Source: Methylobacterium sp. WSM2598
GTDB lineage: Bacteria > Pseudomonadota > Alphaproteobacteria > Rhizobiales > Beijerinckiaceae
Assembly (NCBI RefSeq): GCF_000379105.1
Contig: NZ_KB900609.1
Coordinates: 6,042,684-6,099,765 of the forward strand
Direction: 5' to 3'
Length of the DNA: 57,082 bases
Shown here: positions 1 through 11,015 of the stretch, in pieces
How positions within the stretch are numbered: position 1 is the stretch's first letter
How the letters are laid out: each line of letters opens with the position of its first letter
Position numbers and translations under genes: made by a program
The notes under the pieces: model-generated
Told to the model about the DNA's origin: nothing
Database searches by the model: none
What the model saw: the letters and a program-made list of their open reading frames with translations, nothing else

Positions 1-198
1 CAGGGCGCCGCCGGCGGCGACGGGGGCGCCGCCCTCCGCGCGGCGCAGGCCGCCCGCGCCCGCGACCGGGGTGACCGGGACCACGTCGATCTGCTCGAGG
101 GCGATCGTGTCACCCTGGGCGGCCGCCCGCCCGGCACCGCCGAGCGCGGCCGCCGGAACCAGGATCGTGGTGACCAGCAGCCCGCGACGCCACGCCAT
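1..198 (-). CDS. TonB-dependent receptor, N-terminal fragment (cut by window edge)
   Basis: The minus strand is open from an ATG at 198 down to base 1, giving 66 residues with no stop. The product starts with a signal peptide (MAWRRGLLVTTILVPAAAL, then a probable cut after AAAQ). It is followed by the segment GDTIALEQIDVVPVTPVAG, which resembles the leader region before the plug of alphaproteobacterial TonB-dependent outer-membrane receptors. A good ribosome site (ggaggg) lies 6 bases before the ATG. The substrate, probably a chelated metal or siderophore, cannot be told from this fragment. No cobalamin riboswitch is visible in the leader. The family call rests on the short N-terminus only. 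Confidence 0.6.
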   Translation of the reverse strand, partial: MAWRRGLLVTTILVPAAALGGAGRAAAQGDTIALEQIDVVPVTPVAGAGGLRRAEGGAPVAAGGAL

Positions 199-379
199 CG
201 TTCCCTCCGCCCCACGGTCTCTCCCCGGCGCATCGCCGGGGGTGCCTCGGGGTCGGGATAACCAACTTGGCCGTTCCGCGGCAATCCCGACTGACGCCGG
301 CTTGCACAACAGACGGGGATCAAGGCATGGTCGCCGGCAGGCCGGAACCGGCCGTGACTTTTGGGCCACGATCGAAATA

Positions 380-400
380 CCGGAGGCGGCGCGCCTCCGG
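380..400 (-). terminator. Hairpin after the penicillin-binding protein gene
   Basis: A perfect 9-bp stem (ccggaggcg / cgcctccgg) with a 3-base loop lies about 87 bases past the minus-strand stop of the penicillin-binding protein and before the receptor gene. On the minus strand only a short T run follows, so it is a plausible but not classical terminator. Confidence 0.4.
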
Positions 401-486
401 GATAATGTGGCAATCGTTTTTGCTTGATCGTCCCGGTTTTGATCTTCGACTGGAGCGATCCCGCCCGATCGGCGCGGCGGCCGCCG

Positions 487-2631
487 TCAATCCCCGACGC
501 CGAACAGGCGCTCCAGGAAGTTGCGGTCCTCGCGGCTCGGGCCGGGGCGCGGCTGGGGCGCGGGGCGGGGGGCGGCCTGCGGCTCGTTGAAGAGGCCGCC
601 GATCAGTTCGCCGAGGCCGCCGGGCTCCGGCGCTGCCGAGGCCACCGCGGCGCCGCCGCGCCGCCAGCGCCCGGCCCCCGCCAGGGGGCCCGGCTTGTCG
701 CCGCGCAGGGCCGCGACCATGAACCGGTTCCAGATCTCGACCGGCAGGTTGCCGCCGCTCACCCGCTTGGTCGGCTCGTTGTCGTCGTTGCCGAGCCAGA
801 CGCCGGCGACCAGGCTCGTCGAGTAGCCGACGAACCACGCGTCGCGGAAATCCTGGCTGGTGCCGGTCTTGCCGGCGAGGTCGAGGCCCGGGATGTCGCC
901 CTTCCGGGCGGTGCCGCTGACGAAGACCTCGTGCAGCATCGCGTTCATCATGCCGACCGCGTTCGGGTCGATCACGCGGCCGAGGCCGGTGGGGCTGCGC
1001 TTGTAGACGACCTTGCCATCCGCGCGCTTCACGCTGGCGATGACGTAGGGAATCACCCCGGTGCCGCCATTGGCGAAGGCCGCGTAGGCGCCGACCAGTT
1101 CGAGGGGCGTCACCTCGGAGGTGCCCAGCGCGATCGAGGCATTGGCCTGCAGGGGCGAGGTGATGCCGAGGCGCTGGGCCGTCTGCACCACCGCCTTGGG
1201 CCCGACTTCGAGGCCGAGCTTCACCGCCACCGTGTTGAGGGAATGGGCGAGCGCGTCGCGCAGGGTCACCGGCCCGGCGTAGCTGCGGGTGTAGTTCTCG
1301 GGGTTCCAGCCCTTGAGGGCGACGGGCGAATCCTCCCGCACCGTGTCGGGGGTGAGGCCGCGCTCCAGCGCCGCGAGGTAGACGAAGGGCTTGAAGGCCG
1401 AGCCGGGCTGCCGCTTGGCGGTGGTGGCCCGGTTGAACTGGCTCTGCGCGTAGTCGCGCCCGCCGACCAGGGCGCGGATCGCCCCGTCCGGCTTCATGGC
1501 CACCACGGCGCCCTGGGAGACGTTGTAGCGCCCGCCCTTCTGGTTGAGCTCGTCGACCAGGGCCTTCTCGGCCGCGGCCTGGAGCGCCGGATCGACGGTC
1601 GTCGAGACGGTGACGTCGCCCTCGATCGTGCCGACGTAGTCGTCGAGCACGTCCATCACGAGGTCCGCGACGTAGTTGGCCGAGCCGCCGCCGGCCGCCC
1701 GGCTCGGCTTGGCCGGCCGGTCGAGGGCGAGCTTCACCTCGGCCGGCTTGGCGAAGCCGAGCTCCTGCATGGCGGCCAGCACCTGGGCGGCCCGCGCCTG
1801 GGCGGCCGGCAGGTTGCGGTTGGGGGCGAGCCGCGAGGGCGCCTGCACGAGGCCGCCGAGCATGGCGGCCTCGGCCAGGGTCACGTCCTTGGCCGGCTTG
1901 GCGAAGTAGCGCTGGGCCGCCGCCTCCACCCCGTAGGCGCCGGCGCCGAAATAGACGCGGTTGAGGTAGAGTTCGAGGATCTCGTCCTTGCTGTAGGTGT
2001 GCTCCAGCCACAGGGCCAGGATCGCCTCCTGGATCTTGCGCGAGGCGGTGCGCTCCTGGGTGAGGAAGAGGTTCTTGGCGAGCTGCTGGGTCAGGGTCGA
2101 GCCGCCCTGCGCCACGCCGCGCGAGGTCAGGTTGCGCATGAGCGCCCGCAGGATCCCGACCGGGTCGATGCCCATGTGGCCGTAGAAGCGCCGGTCCTCG
2201 ATCGCCACGAAGGCGCGCGGCAGGTAGGGCGGCAATTCCCGGATGGTGACCGTGCGCCCGCCCGTCTCGCCCCGGTTGGCGAGGAGCGAACCGTCGGACG
2301 CCAGGATGGCGATGTTCGGCGGCCGCTTGGGCACCGCGAGCTGGTCGATCGGCGGCAGCTGCGAGGCGTGGTAGGCGACGATCCCGGCGAGCCCCACCAC
2401 GCCCCAGACCCCGAGGATCAAGAGGCCGTAGACGAGGCGACCGAGGAGGGAGCGCCGCCGCGGCGCGGGGCCGCGCGCGGGCGCCTTGCGGCTTCGTCCG
2501 GTTCTCGATCGTGCCACGCTCGCTCCCGCCCGGTCGCTGCGCGTCAGGCGCAGGTCGAGGTCCGCCGGATCCGGGCGCCCTCCGGGCGCGTCGAAGGTCG
2601 GCTCGACCCGGCCGCCGCGTCCCTTCGCCAT
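487..2631 (-). CDS. Class A penicillin-binding protein, PBP1A family
   Basis: This is a bifunctional peptidoglycan glycosyltransferase/transpeptidase of 714 residues, a usual size for the family. A basic cytoplasmic tail of about 60 residues precedes one membrane anchor (about 63-87). The GT51 glycosyltransferase domain follows, with the catalytic EDRRFY motif at 145-150 and GGSTLTQQLAKN around 176-187. The penicillin-binding domain has the SxxK serine at 411 (SAFK), SLN at 464-466 and KTGTS from 588. All catalytic motifs are intact. It polymerises lipid II and cross-links the strands in the periplasm. It is transcribed away from the amidotransferase gene; no operon partner is visible. Confidence 0.93.
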   Translation of the reverse strand: MAKGRGGRVEPTFDAPGGRPDPADLDLRLTRSDRAGASVARSRTGRSRKAPARGPAPRRRSLLGRLVYGLLILGVWGVVGLAGIVAYHASQLPPIDQLAVPKRPPNIAILASDGSLLANRGETGGRTVTIRELPPYLPRAFVAIEDRRFYGHMGIDPVGILRALMRNLTSRGVAQGGSTLTQQLAKNLFLTQERTASRKIQEAILALWLEHTYSKDEILELYLNRVYFGAGAYGVEAAAQRYFAKPAKDVTLAEAAMLGGLVQAPSRLAPNRNLPAAQARAAQVLAAMQELGFAKPAEVKLALDRPAKPSRAAGGGSANYVADLVMDVLDDYVGTIEGDVTVSTTVDPALQAAAEKALVDELNQKGGRYNVSQGAVVAMKPDGAIRALVGGRDYAQSQFNRATTAKRQPGSAFKPFVYLAALERGLTPDTVREDSPVALKGWNPENYTRSYAGPVTLRDALAHSLNTVAVKLGLEVGPKAVVQTAQRLGITSPLQANASIALGTSEVTPLELVGAYAAFANGGTGVIPYVIASVKRADGKVVYKRSPTGLGRVIDPNAVGMMNAMLHEVFVSGTARKGDIPGLDLAGKTGTSQDFRDAWFVGYSTSLVAGVWLGNDDNEPTKRVSGGNLPVEIWNRFMVAALRGDKPGPLAGAGRWRRGGAAVASAAPEPGGLGELIGGLFNEPQAAPRPAPQPRPGPSREDRNFLERLFGVGD

Positions 2632-2893
2632 CTGCTCCTGCCCTCGCGATCCCGGACGACCTGTCCCGATCCGGCCTCCAAAGCCGCGGCCCGGAGGCCC
2701 GCGCCGTGAGCGGAATCGGTCGTACGGGTCCTGAAGAGACCCTAAATGAGGCGGGTTTAAGGGCCGTTACTCGATTTTTCCTCTTTATTATCCAGTGCCT
2801 TATGCGAAATCCCGGGGGGCGCGACCCCATCGCCCGGAACGTCGCCGCGCGATCCCACGTTGCGCCACGCCCCGCGCAACGGAGGGAGATGGG

Positions 2894-3748
2894 ATGCTGC
2901 GTCTGCTGGTGGTGGACGGGAACGAGCGCGCCGGTCGCGAGCGGCACGTGGCGCGCTGCGGCAAGACCTCGGCCGAGACCTACGCGGGGGTGCTGCGCGC
3001 GCTCGCGGCCGACGTCGCCTGCGACCGCGTCGCCCCGGCGGATGCGGACGGGGACCTGCCCGTCGCGGTGGAGGCCTATGACGGCGTCGTGTTCACCGGC
3101 TCGACGCTCCACGTCGCCGAGGGCGGTCCGGCGGTGCGCCGGCAGATCGAGCTGATGCGCGCGGCGCTGGAGGCGGGGGTGCCGGTCTTCGGCTCCTGCT
3201 GGGGCGTCCAGGTGGCGGCCGCCGTGGCGGGCGGGGAGGCGGGCCGCAACCCGCGCGGGCCGGAATACGGCTTCGCCCGCAACATCGCGCCGACCGCGGC
3301 GGGGCGGGAGCACCCGCTCCTCGCCGGGCGCCCCGCCGCCTACGACGCGCCCGCGATCCACGACGACGCGGTGCTGACCCCCCCGCCCGGCAGCACCGTG
3401 CTCGCCGGCAACGGCCGGCTCGACGTCCAGGCGATCGAGGTCCCGTACGGGCCGGGATTGTTCTGGGGCACCCAGTACCACCCGGAACTCGACCTCGACG
3501 AGGTCGCGGCCATGCTCTGCCTGTCGGCGGGCGGCGTCGTGGCGGCCGGGCTCTGCCGGGGGGAGGGGGACGTCGCCGCGCAGGCCGAGGCCCTGCGCGC
3601 CCTCCACGCCGATCCGCGCGGGCGGCCCGACCTCGCGTGGCGGCTCGGCCTCGGCGAGGAGGTGACCGCGCCCGAGCGCCGCCGCCGGGAGATCCGCAAC
3701 TTCCTCGACGGGCTGGTGCGGCCCCGGCGCGTCGCGCGGGGCCGTTAA
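2894..3748 (+). CDS. Class I glutamine amidotransferase (GMP synthase-like domain protein)
   Basis: A stand-alone class I glutamine amidotransferase of 284 residues. The nucleophile elbow is GSCWG with Cys102, and the His-Glu pair is in TQYHPEL (His196, Glu198), so the triad is complete. Such proteins release ammonia from glutamine or act as peptidases on gamma-glutamyl compounds; the partner and true substrate are unknown. The ATG at 2894 is chosen because ggaggga lies directly upstream and because the open frame before it has no family-like sequence. It ends 58 bp before dnaG and may be cotranscribed with it. Confidence 0.85.
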   Translation: MLRLLVVDGNERAGRERHVARCGKTSAETYAGVLRALAADVACDRVAPADADGDLPVAVEAYDGVVFTGSTLHVAEGGPAVRRQIELMRAALEAGVPVFGSCWGVQVAAAVAGGEAGRNPRGPEYGFARNIAPTAAGREHPLLAGRPAAYDAPAIHDDAVLTPPPGSTVLAGNGRLDVQAIEVPYGPGLFWGTQYHPELDLDEVAAMLCLSAGGVVAAGLCRGEGDVAAQAEALRALHADPRGRPDLAWRLGLGEEVTAPERRRREIRNFLDGLVRPRRVARGR

Positions 3749-3806
3749 GGACTCCGGCGGCTCGCCTCTGCTATAAGGGCTTCCCACCCCGCCCCGGATC
3801 CCACGC

Positions 3807-5699
3807 GTGCGCTACCCGCCCCACCTCCTGGAAGAGATCCGCGCCCGTCTGCCCGCCTCCGACGTGGTCGGCCGCAAGGTGCGGCTGAAGAAGGCGGGTC
3901 GGGAATGGCGCGGGCTGTCGCCCTTCAACGCGGAGAAGACCCCGTCCTTCTACGTGAACGACCAGAAGCAGTTCTTTCACTGCTTCTCGTCGGGCAAGCA
4001 CGGCGACATCTTCACGTTCCTGCAGGAGACCGAGGGCCTGTCCTTCCCGGAGGCGGTGGAGCGGCTCGCGGCCGAGGCCGGCGTCGCGCTGCCGGCGCCG
4101 AGCCGCGAGAGCCGCGACAGCGAGGAGCGCCGCCGCGGCGGCCTCGAGGTGATGGAGCTCGCCGCCGCCTTCTTCGAGGCGCAGCTCGCCGGCCGCGGCG
4201 GCGCCCGGGCGCGCGACTACCTCGCCCGGCGGGGCCTGAGCCAGGCGGTGCAGCGGGAGTTCCGCCTCGGCTACGCGCCGGCGGAGCGCTACGCCCTGCG
4301 CGACCACCTCGCGGCCCGCGACGTGCCGGCCGAGTTGATGATCGAACTCGGCCTGATCAAGGGGGGCGAGGACGTCGCGGTCCCGTACGACCATTTCCGG
4401 GACCGGATCATCTTCCCGATCCGCGACCTGCGCGGGCGGGTGATCGCCTTCGGCGGCCGGGCGCTGGCGCCGGAGGCCAAGCCCAAATACCTCAACTCCC
4501 CGGAGACGCCGCTCTTCCACAAGGGCACGGTCCTGTACAACCACCACGCGGCGCGCCGCGCCGCCCACGACACGGGCCGGGTCATCGCCGTCGAGGGCTA
4601 CGTCGACGTGATCGCCATGACGATGGGCGGCCACCCGGAGACGGTGGCCCCGCTCGGCACCGCCCTCACCGAGGACCAGCTCGGCCTGATGTGGCGCATG
4701 GCCGACGAGCCGATCCTGTGCTTCGACGGGGACGGGGCGGGACGGCGCGCCGCCTACCGGGCCCTCGACGTGGCGCTGCCGGGCCTCGCCCCCGGCAAGT
4801 CCCTGCGCTTCGCGCTGCTGCCGGAGGGCCAGGACCCGGACGACCTGCTGCGCGCGGGCGGCGCCGTCGCCCTCGACCGGGTGCTGGAGGGCGCCCGCCC
4901 CCTCGTCGAGGTGCTGTGGTCGCGCGAGACCGAGATGGCGCCGGTCGACACGCCCGAGCGCCGGGCCGGCCTCGCCCAGCGCCTGCGCGAGCTCGTCGGG
5001 CAGATCCGCGACGAGACCCTCCGCCGCTACTACCGCGACGAGATCGAGGCGCGGCTGCGCGCGTTCGGCCCGGCGCCGGCGGGAGGCGGGCGGCGCGACG
5101 CCGCCCCGGCCTTCGCCCGCCGGGGGCGGGGCCAGCCCGAGCGGCCCGCCTCGCCCCGGCTGACCGCGCGGGCGAGCCCGCTCCTCGCCCGCTCGTCGCT
5201 CTTCGCTGGGGGGACGTCGCCCCGGGAGGCGCTGATCATCGGAGTGCTGGTCGTGCATCCGGAGCTGCTCGCCGGGGAGGCGGAGGACCTCGCCGCCCTC
5301 GACCTCGCGAGCGCGGATGCCCGCGACCTGCGCCAGGCCCTGCTCGACCACGCGGCGGAGGGCGGGCCCGGCGACGCGGCCGCACTCAGCACCCGGCTGG
5401 AGCGGGCGGGGCTCGCGGCGGCGGCCGGGCGAATCGCCGCGCATGTGCGCCCCGGCGACCGCTGGGCGCTCGACCCGCACGCCGACCCGGTGCGTCTGGA
5501 GGACGCGCTTCGGCAGGCCGTGATCTTGCACCGCAGGGCCGGGTCTCTACATAGCGAGCTTCGGGCGGCCGAGCGCGCGCTCGCCGAGGAGGAGACGGAG
5601 GCGAACTTCGCGTGGCTTCGCGATGTCAAGGAGCGGCTGGCCGTGGTCGCCGCCGCGGAGGCGGACGTGGCGGAGGCCGCGGAGGTCGCGGCCCTCTGA
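3807..5699 (+). CDS. dnaG: DNA primase
   Basis: DnaG makes the RNA primers for replication. The 630-residue product has the N-terminal CHC2-type domain (about 1-100), the primase core with the TOPRIM fold (Glu263 in AVEGYVDVIA; Asp307 and Asp309 in CFDGDGAG) and a C-terminal helicase-binding region. Three of the four expected zinc ligands are replaced: Ser38, Asn41 and Ser62 stand where Cys, His and Cys are found in E. coli DnaG, and only Cys59 remains. The start is GTG, set by the family N-terminus (MRYPPHLLEEIRARLP). rpoD follows, the usual macromolecular-synthesis order. Confidence 0.97.
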   Translation: MRYPPHLLEEIRARLPASDVVGRKVRLKKAGREWRGLSPFNAEKTPSFYVNDQKQFFHCFSSGKHGDIFTFLQETEGLSFPEAVERLAAEAGVALPAPSRESRDSEERRRGGLEVMELAAAFFEAQLAGRGGARARDYLARRGLSQAVQREFRLGYAPAERYALRDHLAARDVPAELMIELGLIKGGEDVAVPYDHFRDRIIFPIRDLRGRVIAFGGRALAPEAKPKYLNSPETPLFHKGTVLYNHHAARRAAHDTGRVIAVEGYVDVIAMTMGGHPETVAPLGTALTEDQLGLMWRMADEPILCFDGDGAGRRAAYRALDVALPGLAPGKSLRFALLPEGQDPDDLLRAGGAVALDRVLEGARPLVEVLWSRETEMAPVDTPERRAGLAQRLRELVGQIRDETLRRYYRDEIEARLRAFGPAPAGGGRRDAAPAFARRGRGQPERPASPRLTARASPLLARSSLFAGGTSPREALIIGVLVVHPELLAGEAEDLAALDLASADARDLRQALLDHAAEGGPGDAAALSTRLERAGLAAAAGRIAAHVRPGDRWALDPHADPVRLEDALRQAVILHRRAGSLHSELRAAERALAEEETEANFAWLRDVKERLAVVAAAEADVAEAAEVAAL

Positions 5700-5844
5700 C
5701 GCGCGAGGCGTGACTTCGGACCCCGAACCAGGATAGTTAGCAATAAGTCAAGCGTCTCGCTTGCACAATTCGGACGGGATCGAAGGGCGGCAGGGCCGGT
5801 GGCTCCGCTGCCCATCTGTACATCACGGTGTCGTCGAGGCGGGC

Positions 5845-5863
5845 CCCGCCCCGCCGGGGCGGG
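5845..5863 (+). promoter_or_regulatory. GC hairpin in the rpoD leader
   Basis: An 8-bp stem (cccgcccc / ggggcggg) with a 3-base loop lies 25 bases before the rpoD ATG. It could affect read-through from dnaG or translation of rpoD. No U-run follows. The function is inferred from position only. Confidence 0.35.
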
Positions 5864-5888
5864 CCGGCACCGGAACCATAGGCTGATC

Positions 5889-7889
<2,001 letters not shown>

Positions 7890-7897
7890 GCCCCGGC

Positions 7898-7919
7898 GGG
7901 GCGGCCTTCGGGTCGCCCC
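7898..7919 (+). terminator. Hairpin terminator after rpoD
   Basis: Eight bases past the rpoD stop there is a 9-bp stem (one G-U pair) closed by a TTCG tetraloop. The T-run of a classical terminator is missing, as is common in GC-rich genomes. Confidence 0.6.
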
Positions 7920-8134
7920 GGGCGCGCCCGCGCGGGGCGCGGCCGCTCGCGCGGGCGCCCCCTCGGCAGCTGAGAAGGACCCTCTCGTTCTCGCCGGAGC
8001 GGGCGTGCGACGGCGTGGTCTGGCAGTGCATCCCACACAGCCGTGGCGGCCCGCCGCTCGCCGCCGGCCGGCAGCGGGTCGTGCGCGTCCCGGTCCACCT
8101 GCGGGCAGGTGACGGCCGCGGCGCCGCCTTCCTT

Positions 8135-8275
8135 CGGCGGCCCCGTTCCGGACATGCGCCCATCCGGTCCGATCCGCGGCTTCCGAATGATCCGGGGGCG
8201 TGGGCACCGGAATCGCGCGCCGCGGCGCGGGGATGTCCGCTTCCGCCCGGACCGGCGCGGGAGCCGGTCGCGCGG
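8135..8275 (+). repeat. Dispersed intergenic repeat, copy 1
   Basis: This 141-bp stretch matches 11694-11827 in the same orientation, with small gaps. Shared blocks include ccgttcc-gacatgcgcccatccg, gatccg-cggcttccgaa, cggaatc and cgcttccgcccg. It lies in the gap between rpoD and the first Hint gene. The rest of that gap (7920-8134 and 8276-8319) shows no gene. The copies have diverged, so this is an old repeat family rather than a recent duplication. Confidence 0.6.
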
Positions 8276-8305
8276 CCCCGCGGCGTCGCAAGGGGAGGGG
8301 GTGGG

Positions 8306-8902
8306 GCGGCCCGCGCCGGTCAGCCCGGCAGGGCGACCGCGTCGGCCTCCGGCCATGCGCACTGGGCGGAGAGGCGGGCGGCGAAGACCACGTCGAGGCG
8401 CCGCCGCTCGGCCTCGACGGCCGGCCCCCGCGTCGCCACCGGCCGGCAGCGGCCCGGCACGCCCGCCGGCACCAGGTCCGGATCGTGCAGGGCGCTGGCG
8501 GAGCCCTCCTCGAACCAGGGCCGGCTGCCGAGGTCGAGGTAGCTCTCCGCGGCCAGCCCCTCGGCCAGCAGCAGGTCGTGCGCGTCCAGTTCCACGTGCC
8601 AGTAGGTGACGCGCGCCGCCGGCTCGCGCGCGATGCTGGTGCCGTTGATCAGGCACATCACCGGAACCAGCACGCCGCCCTCGCCGTCCGCCCCGGCGCC
8701 GACCAGCACCGGGTGGCCGGGCGAGAGCAGGAGGTCGCGCGCGGGCAGACCCGCCCCGAACGCCCCCGCCCGCACCCGCACCGGATGCTGGTCGGGGGAG
8801 AGCGGGCCGGCGAGCTCGCGGTGGCCGATCCAGACGATCGGGCGGGCCCGGCCCGAGGCCGTCACCGCCGCGTCGCCCACCCGGAGATCCTCCACCGCGA
8901 CC
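8306..8902 (-). repeat. Hint-module duplication, copy 1
   Basis: The 597 bases are almost identical to 10419-11015 (constant offset of 2113). They cover the stop codon and most of the Hint domain of the upstream-encoded protein. The few differences cluster at the extreme 3' coding end (8325-8400). The sharp end at 8902, inside the Hint domain, and the lack of similarity beyond it suggest recent segmental copying or gene conversion between the two genes. Confidence 0.9.
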
Positions 8903-10245
8903 GCTGCCTCGACCCCGTCCCGGACCACGGCGATGCGGGTCCCGGTGGCGAAGCAGACCGGCGGGTCGAAGGTGATGTCCTGGACGTTGGTCAGCCGGTC
9001 GATGGCGCCCGTCGCCGTGTTGGTGACGGTGGCGCTGGCGGCGCCGGTCCTGTCGACGCTGTAATTCGCCCTGTCGCCCTTGATGACCACCCTGTTGGTG
9101 CCGCCGCCGCCATCGATCGTGTCGCCGTCGGCGTTCAGGATGAAGGTGTCGTCGCCCGCCCCGCCGACGGCCTTGTCGATCCGCGTGTTGTAGGCGATCC
9201 CGATATTGTTGACGAGCAGGCCGCTCGCGCTGGCACTGGAGAAGCTGCCGGGATTCAGGTTGATCGTGCTCGGCGTATCGAAGCCGGACAGATCGAGCGT
9301 GTTGTTGGTTCCGGAGTTGTAGAGCGTGACGATCGGCACCCTGTTGACGCCGAAATCAAAGAGCAGCCGAGACGCATCCGATATATTGCTGTTGAAACCG
9401 TAAACTTGGCCGCCCGAGAAGGTCGAACTCTTGGAAGCGCCGTAGAGGCGCTGGGACGCCAGAATGTCCAGCATCATCGGCGATTGCGCACCGCCTTTGA
9501 ACTCGGCGCCCTTGTAGTAGCTGGTCCACTGCGTGCCCTGGACAGGGTATTTGTCGAAATACGGCGCAGCCGAATCCTGGGTATCGATGTACGACATGAT
9601 CGACCAGGATTGCGTGTCGTAGGCGGAGAACTGCCCGGACGCGTCGTAGCTCCCGTTGTAGCGCCCGGCGTGACCGAGGCCGAGCGCGTGGCCCGTCTCG
9701 TGGACCACGGTGCCGATCTGGCTGGGCGCACCGATGCTGGAGATCTTGAACGCCGCGTCGTCCGCCGAGACGTTGATCTGGACCGCGCCGCCGCGCGTGT
9801 GGGGCGCCATCTGGGTCGGAAGGTCCGTCACGCCCCTGCCGGGCACGCTGTAACCGTTCGACGGAACGAACGTATCTCCGTTGGCCTCGGGCGTGTTGCT
9901 GATCTGGATGCTCGCCGCCGCGCTCCAGGCGACCTCCTGGAACTTGATGTCGGCGATGTCCGACCACAGGGTCAGGGCCGCCTTGTAGGCGGCCTGCGGC
10001 TCGACCCCGACGCTGGAATCGAAGGCGTAGCTGACCACGCCGCCCGGCGTCCCGGCCTTGCTCGTCGCCGCGATCGGCGAGCCCTTGTCGTCGTTGTACC
10101 ACTTCGAGATGTAGGCTCTCGGCGGATTGAAATTATATCCTTCGACATTATAGGTGAAATACGTGTTGTTGGCGACGGCGCCGCTTCGGTCGACGCCGGA
10201 GATGAAGGTGATTTCGTCTTCTTGCGCCGACGTCAGATCGTCCAT
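8320..10245 (-). CDS. Serralysin-like M10 metalloprotease with C-terminal Hint domain
   Basis: The product has 641 residues. An N-terminal metzincin protease domain carries the zinc site HETGHALGLGH (first His at 182) and a Met-turn SIMSY. Next is a serralysin-type C-terminal part with an RTX-like GGAGDDTF motif, then a Hint (hedgehog/intein) domain from Cys431 (CFATGTRI) to the end. There is no Sec signal peptide, as expected for type I-secreted serralysins. The Hint part may cleave itself from the protease or attach it to another molecule; this is inference. The second of two close ATGs (10243-10245) is chosen because gggag lies 6 bases upstream of it. A frame extending to 10320 has no ribosome site. 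Confidence 0.85.
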   Translation of the reverse strand: MDDLTSAQEDEITFISGVDRSGAVANNTYFTYNVEGYNFNPPRAYISKWYNDDKGSPIAATSKAGTPGGVVSYAFDSSVGVEPQAAYKAALTLWSDIADIKFQEVAWSAAASIQISNTPEANGDTFVPSNGYSVPGRGVTDLPTQMAPHTRGGAVQINVSADDAAFKISSIGAPSQIGTVVHETGHALGLGHAGRYNGSYDASGQFSAYDTQSWSIMSYIDTQDSAAPYFDKYPVQGTQWTSYYKGAEFKGGAQSPMMLDILASQRLYGASKSSTFSGGQVYGFNSNISDASRLLFDFGVNRVPIVTLYNSGTNNTLDLSGFDTPSTINLNPGSFSSASASGLLVNNIGIAYNTRIDKAVGGAGDDTFILNADGDTIDGGGGTNRVVIKGDRANYSVDRTGAASATVTNTATGAIDRLTNVQDITFDPPVCFATGTRIAVVRDGVEAAVAVEDLRVGDAAVTASGRARPIVWIGHRELAGPLSPDQHPVRVRAGAFGAGLPARDLLLSPGHPVLVGAGADGEGGVLVPVMCLINGTSIAREPAARVTYWHVELDAHDLLLAEGLAAESYLDLGSRPWFEEGSASALHDPDLVPAGVPGRCRPVATRGPAVEAERRRLDVVFAARLSAQCAWPEADAVALPG

Positions 10246-10418
10246 CGTCATCTCCCGGTGATGGGCCGGCGCCGGGCCCGCACAGCTGGTCGGGGCAGGC
10301 GCGCGGGCCGGTGGCGGCATTGGTGCGGCGGCCCGAGGAGGGGGCCGAGGTCGCGTCGCCGCAGCCCGGTCCGGGGGACCGGGCGGCGCCCTTACGCGCG
10401 GGCGGGCCGCCCGGCACG

Positions 10419-11015
10419 GCGGCCCGCGCCGGTCAGCCCGGCAGGGCGACGGCCCCGGTCTCGGGCCAGGCGCACTGGGCGGAGAGGGAGGCGGCGAAGA
10501 CCGCGTCGAGGCGCCGCCGCTCGGCCTCGACGGCCGGCCCCCGCGTCGCCACCGGCCGGCAGCGGCCCGGCACGCCCGCCGGCACCAGGTCCGGGTCGTG
10601 CAGGGCGCTGGCGGAGCCCTCCTCGAACCAGGGCCGGCTGCCGAGGTCGAGGTAGCTCTCCGCGGCCAGCCCCTCGGCCAGCAGCAGGTCGTGCGCGTCC
10701 AGTTCCACGTGCCAGTAGGTGACGCGCGCCGCCGGCTCGCGCGCGATGCTGGTGCCGTTGATCAGGCACATCACCGGAACCAGCACGCCGCCCTCGCCGT
10801 CCGCCCCGGCGCCGACCAGCACCGGGTGGCCGGGCGAGAGCAGGAGGTCGCGCGCGGGCAGACCCGCCCCGAACGCCCCCGCCCGCACCCGCACCGGATG
10901 CTGGTCGGGGGAGAGCGGGCCGGCGAGCTCGCGGTGGCCGATCCAGACGATCGGGCGGGCCCGGCCCGAGGCCGTCACCGCCGCATCGCCCACCCGGAGA
11001 TCCTCCACCGCGACC
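10419..11015 (-). repeat. Hint-module duplication, copy 2
   Basis: Partner of the copy at 8306-8902, in the same orientation. It encodes the Hint domain of the second gene from shortly after its first cysteine to past the stop. Confidence 0.9.

Noticed and set aside
199..379. Cobalamin riboswitch before the TonB-dependent receptor
   Set aside because: None of the conserved cobalamin-element boxes could be found in the leader.
320..3787. A 1155-codon minus-strand frame
   Set aside because: It overlaps the real penicillin-binding protein and amidotransferase genes in other frames; it is Arg/Gly/Pro-rich and has no domain. Such shadow frames are everywhere because of the high GC content.
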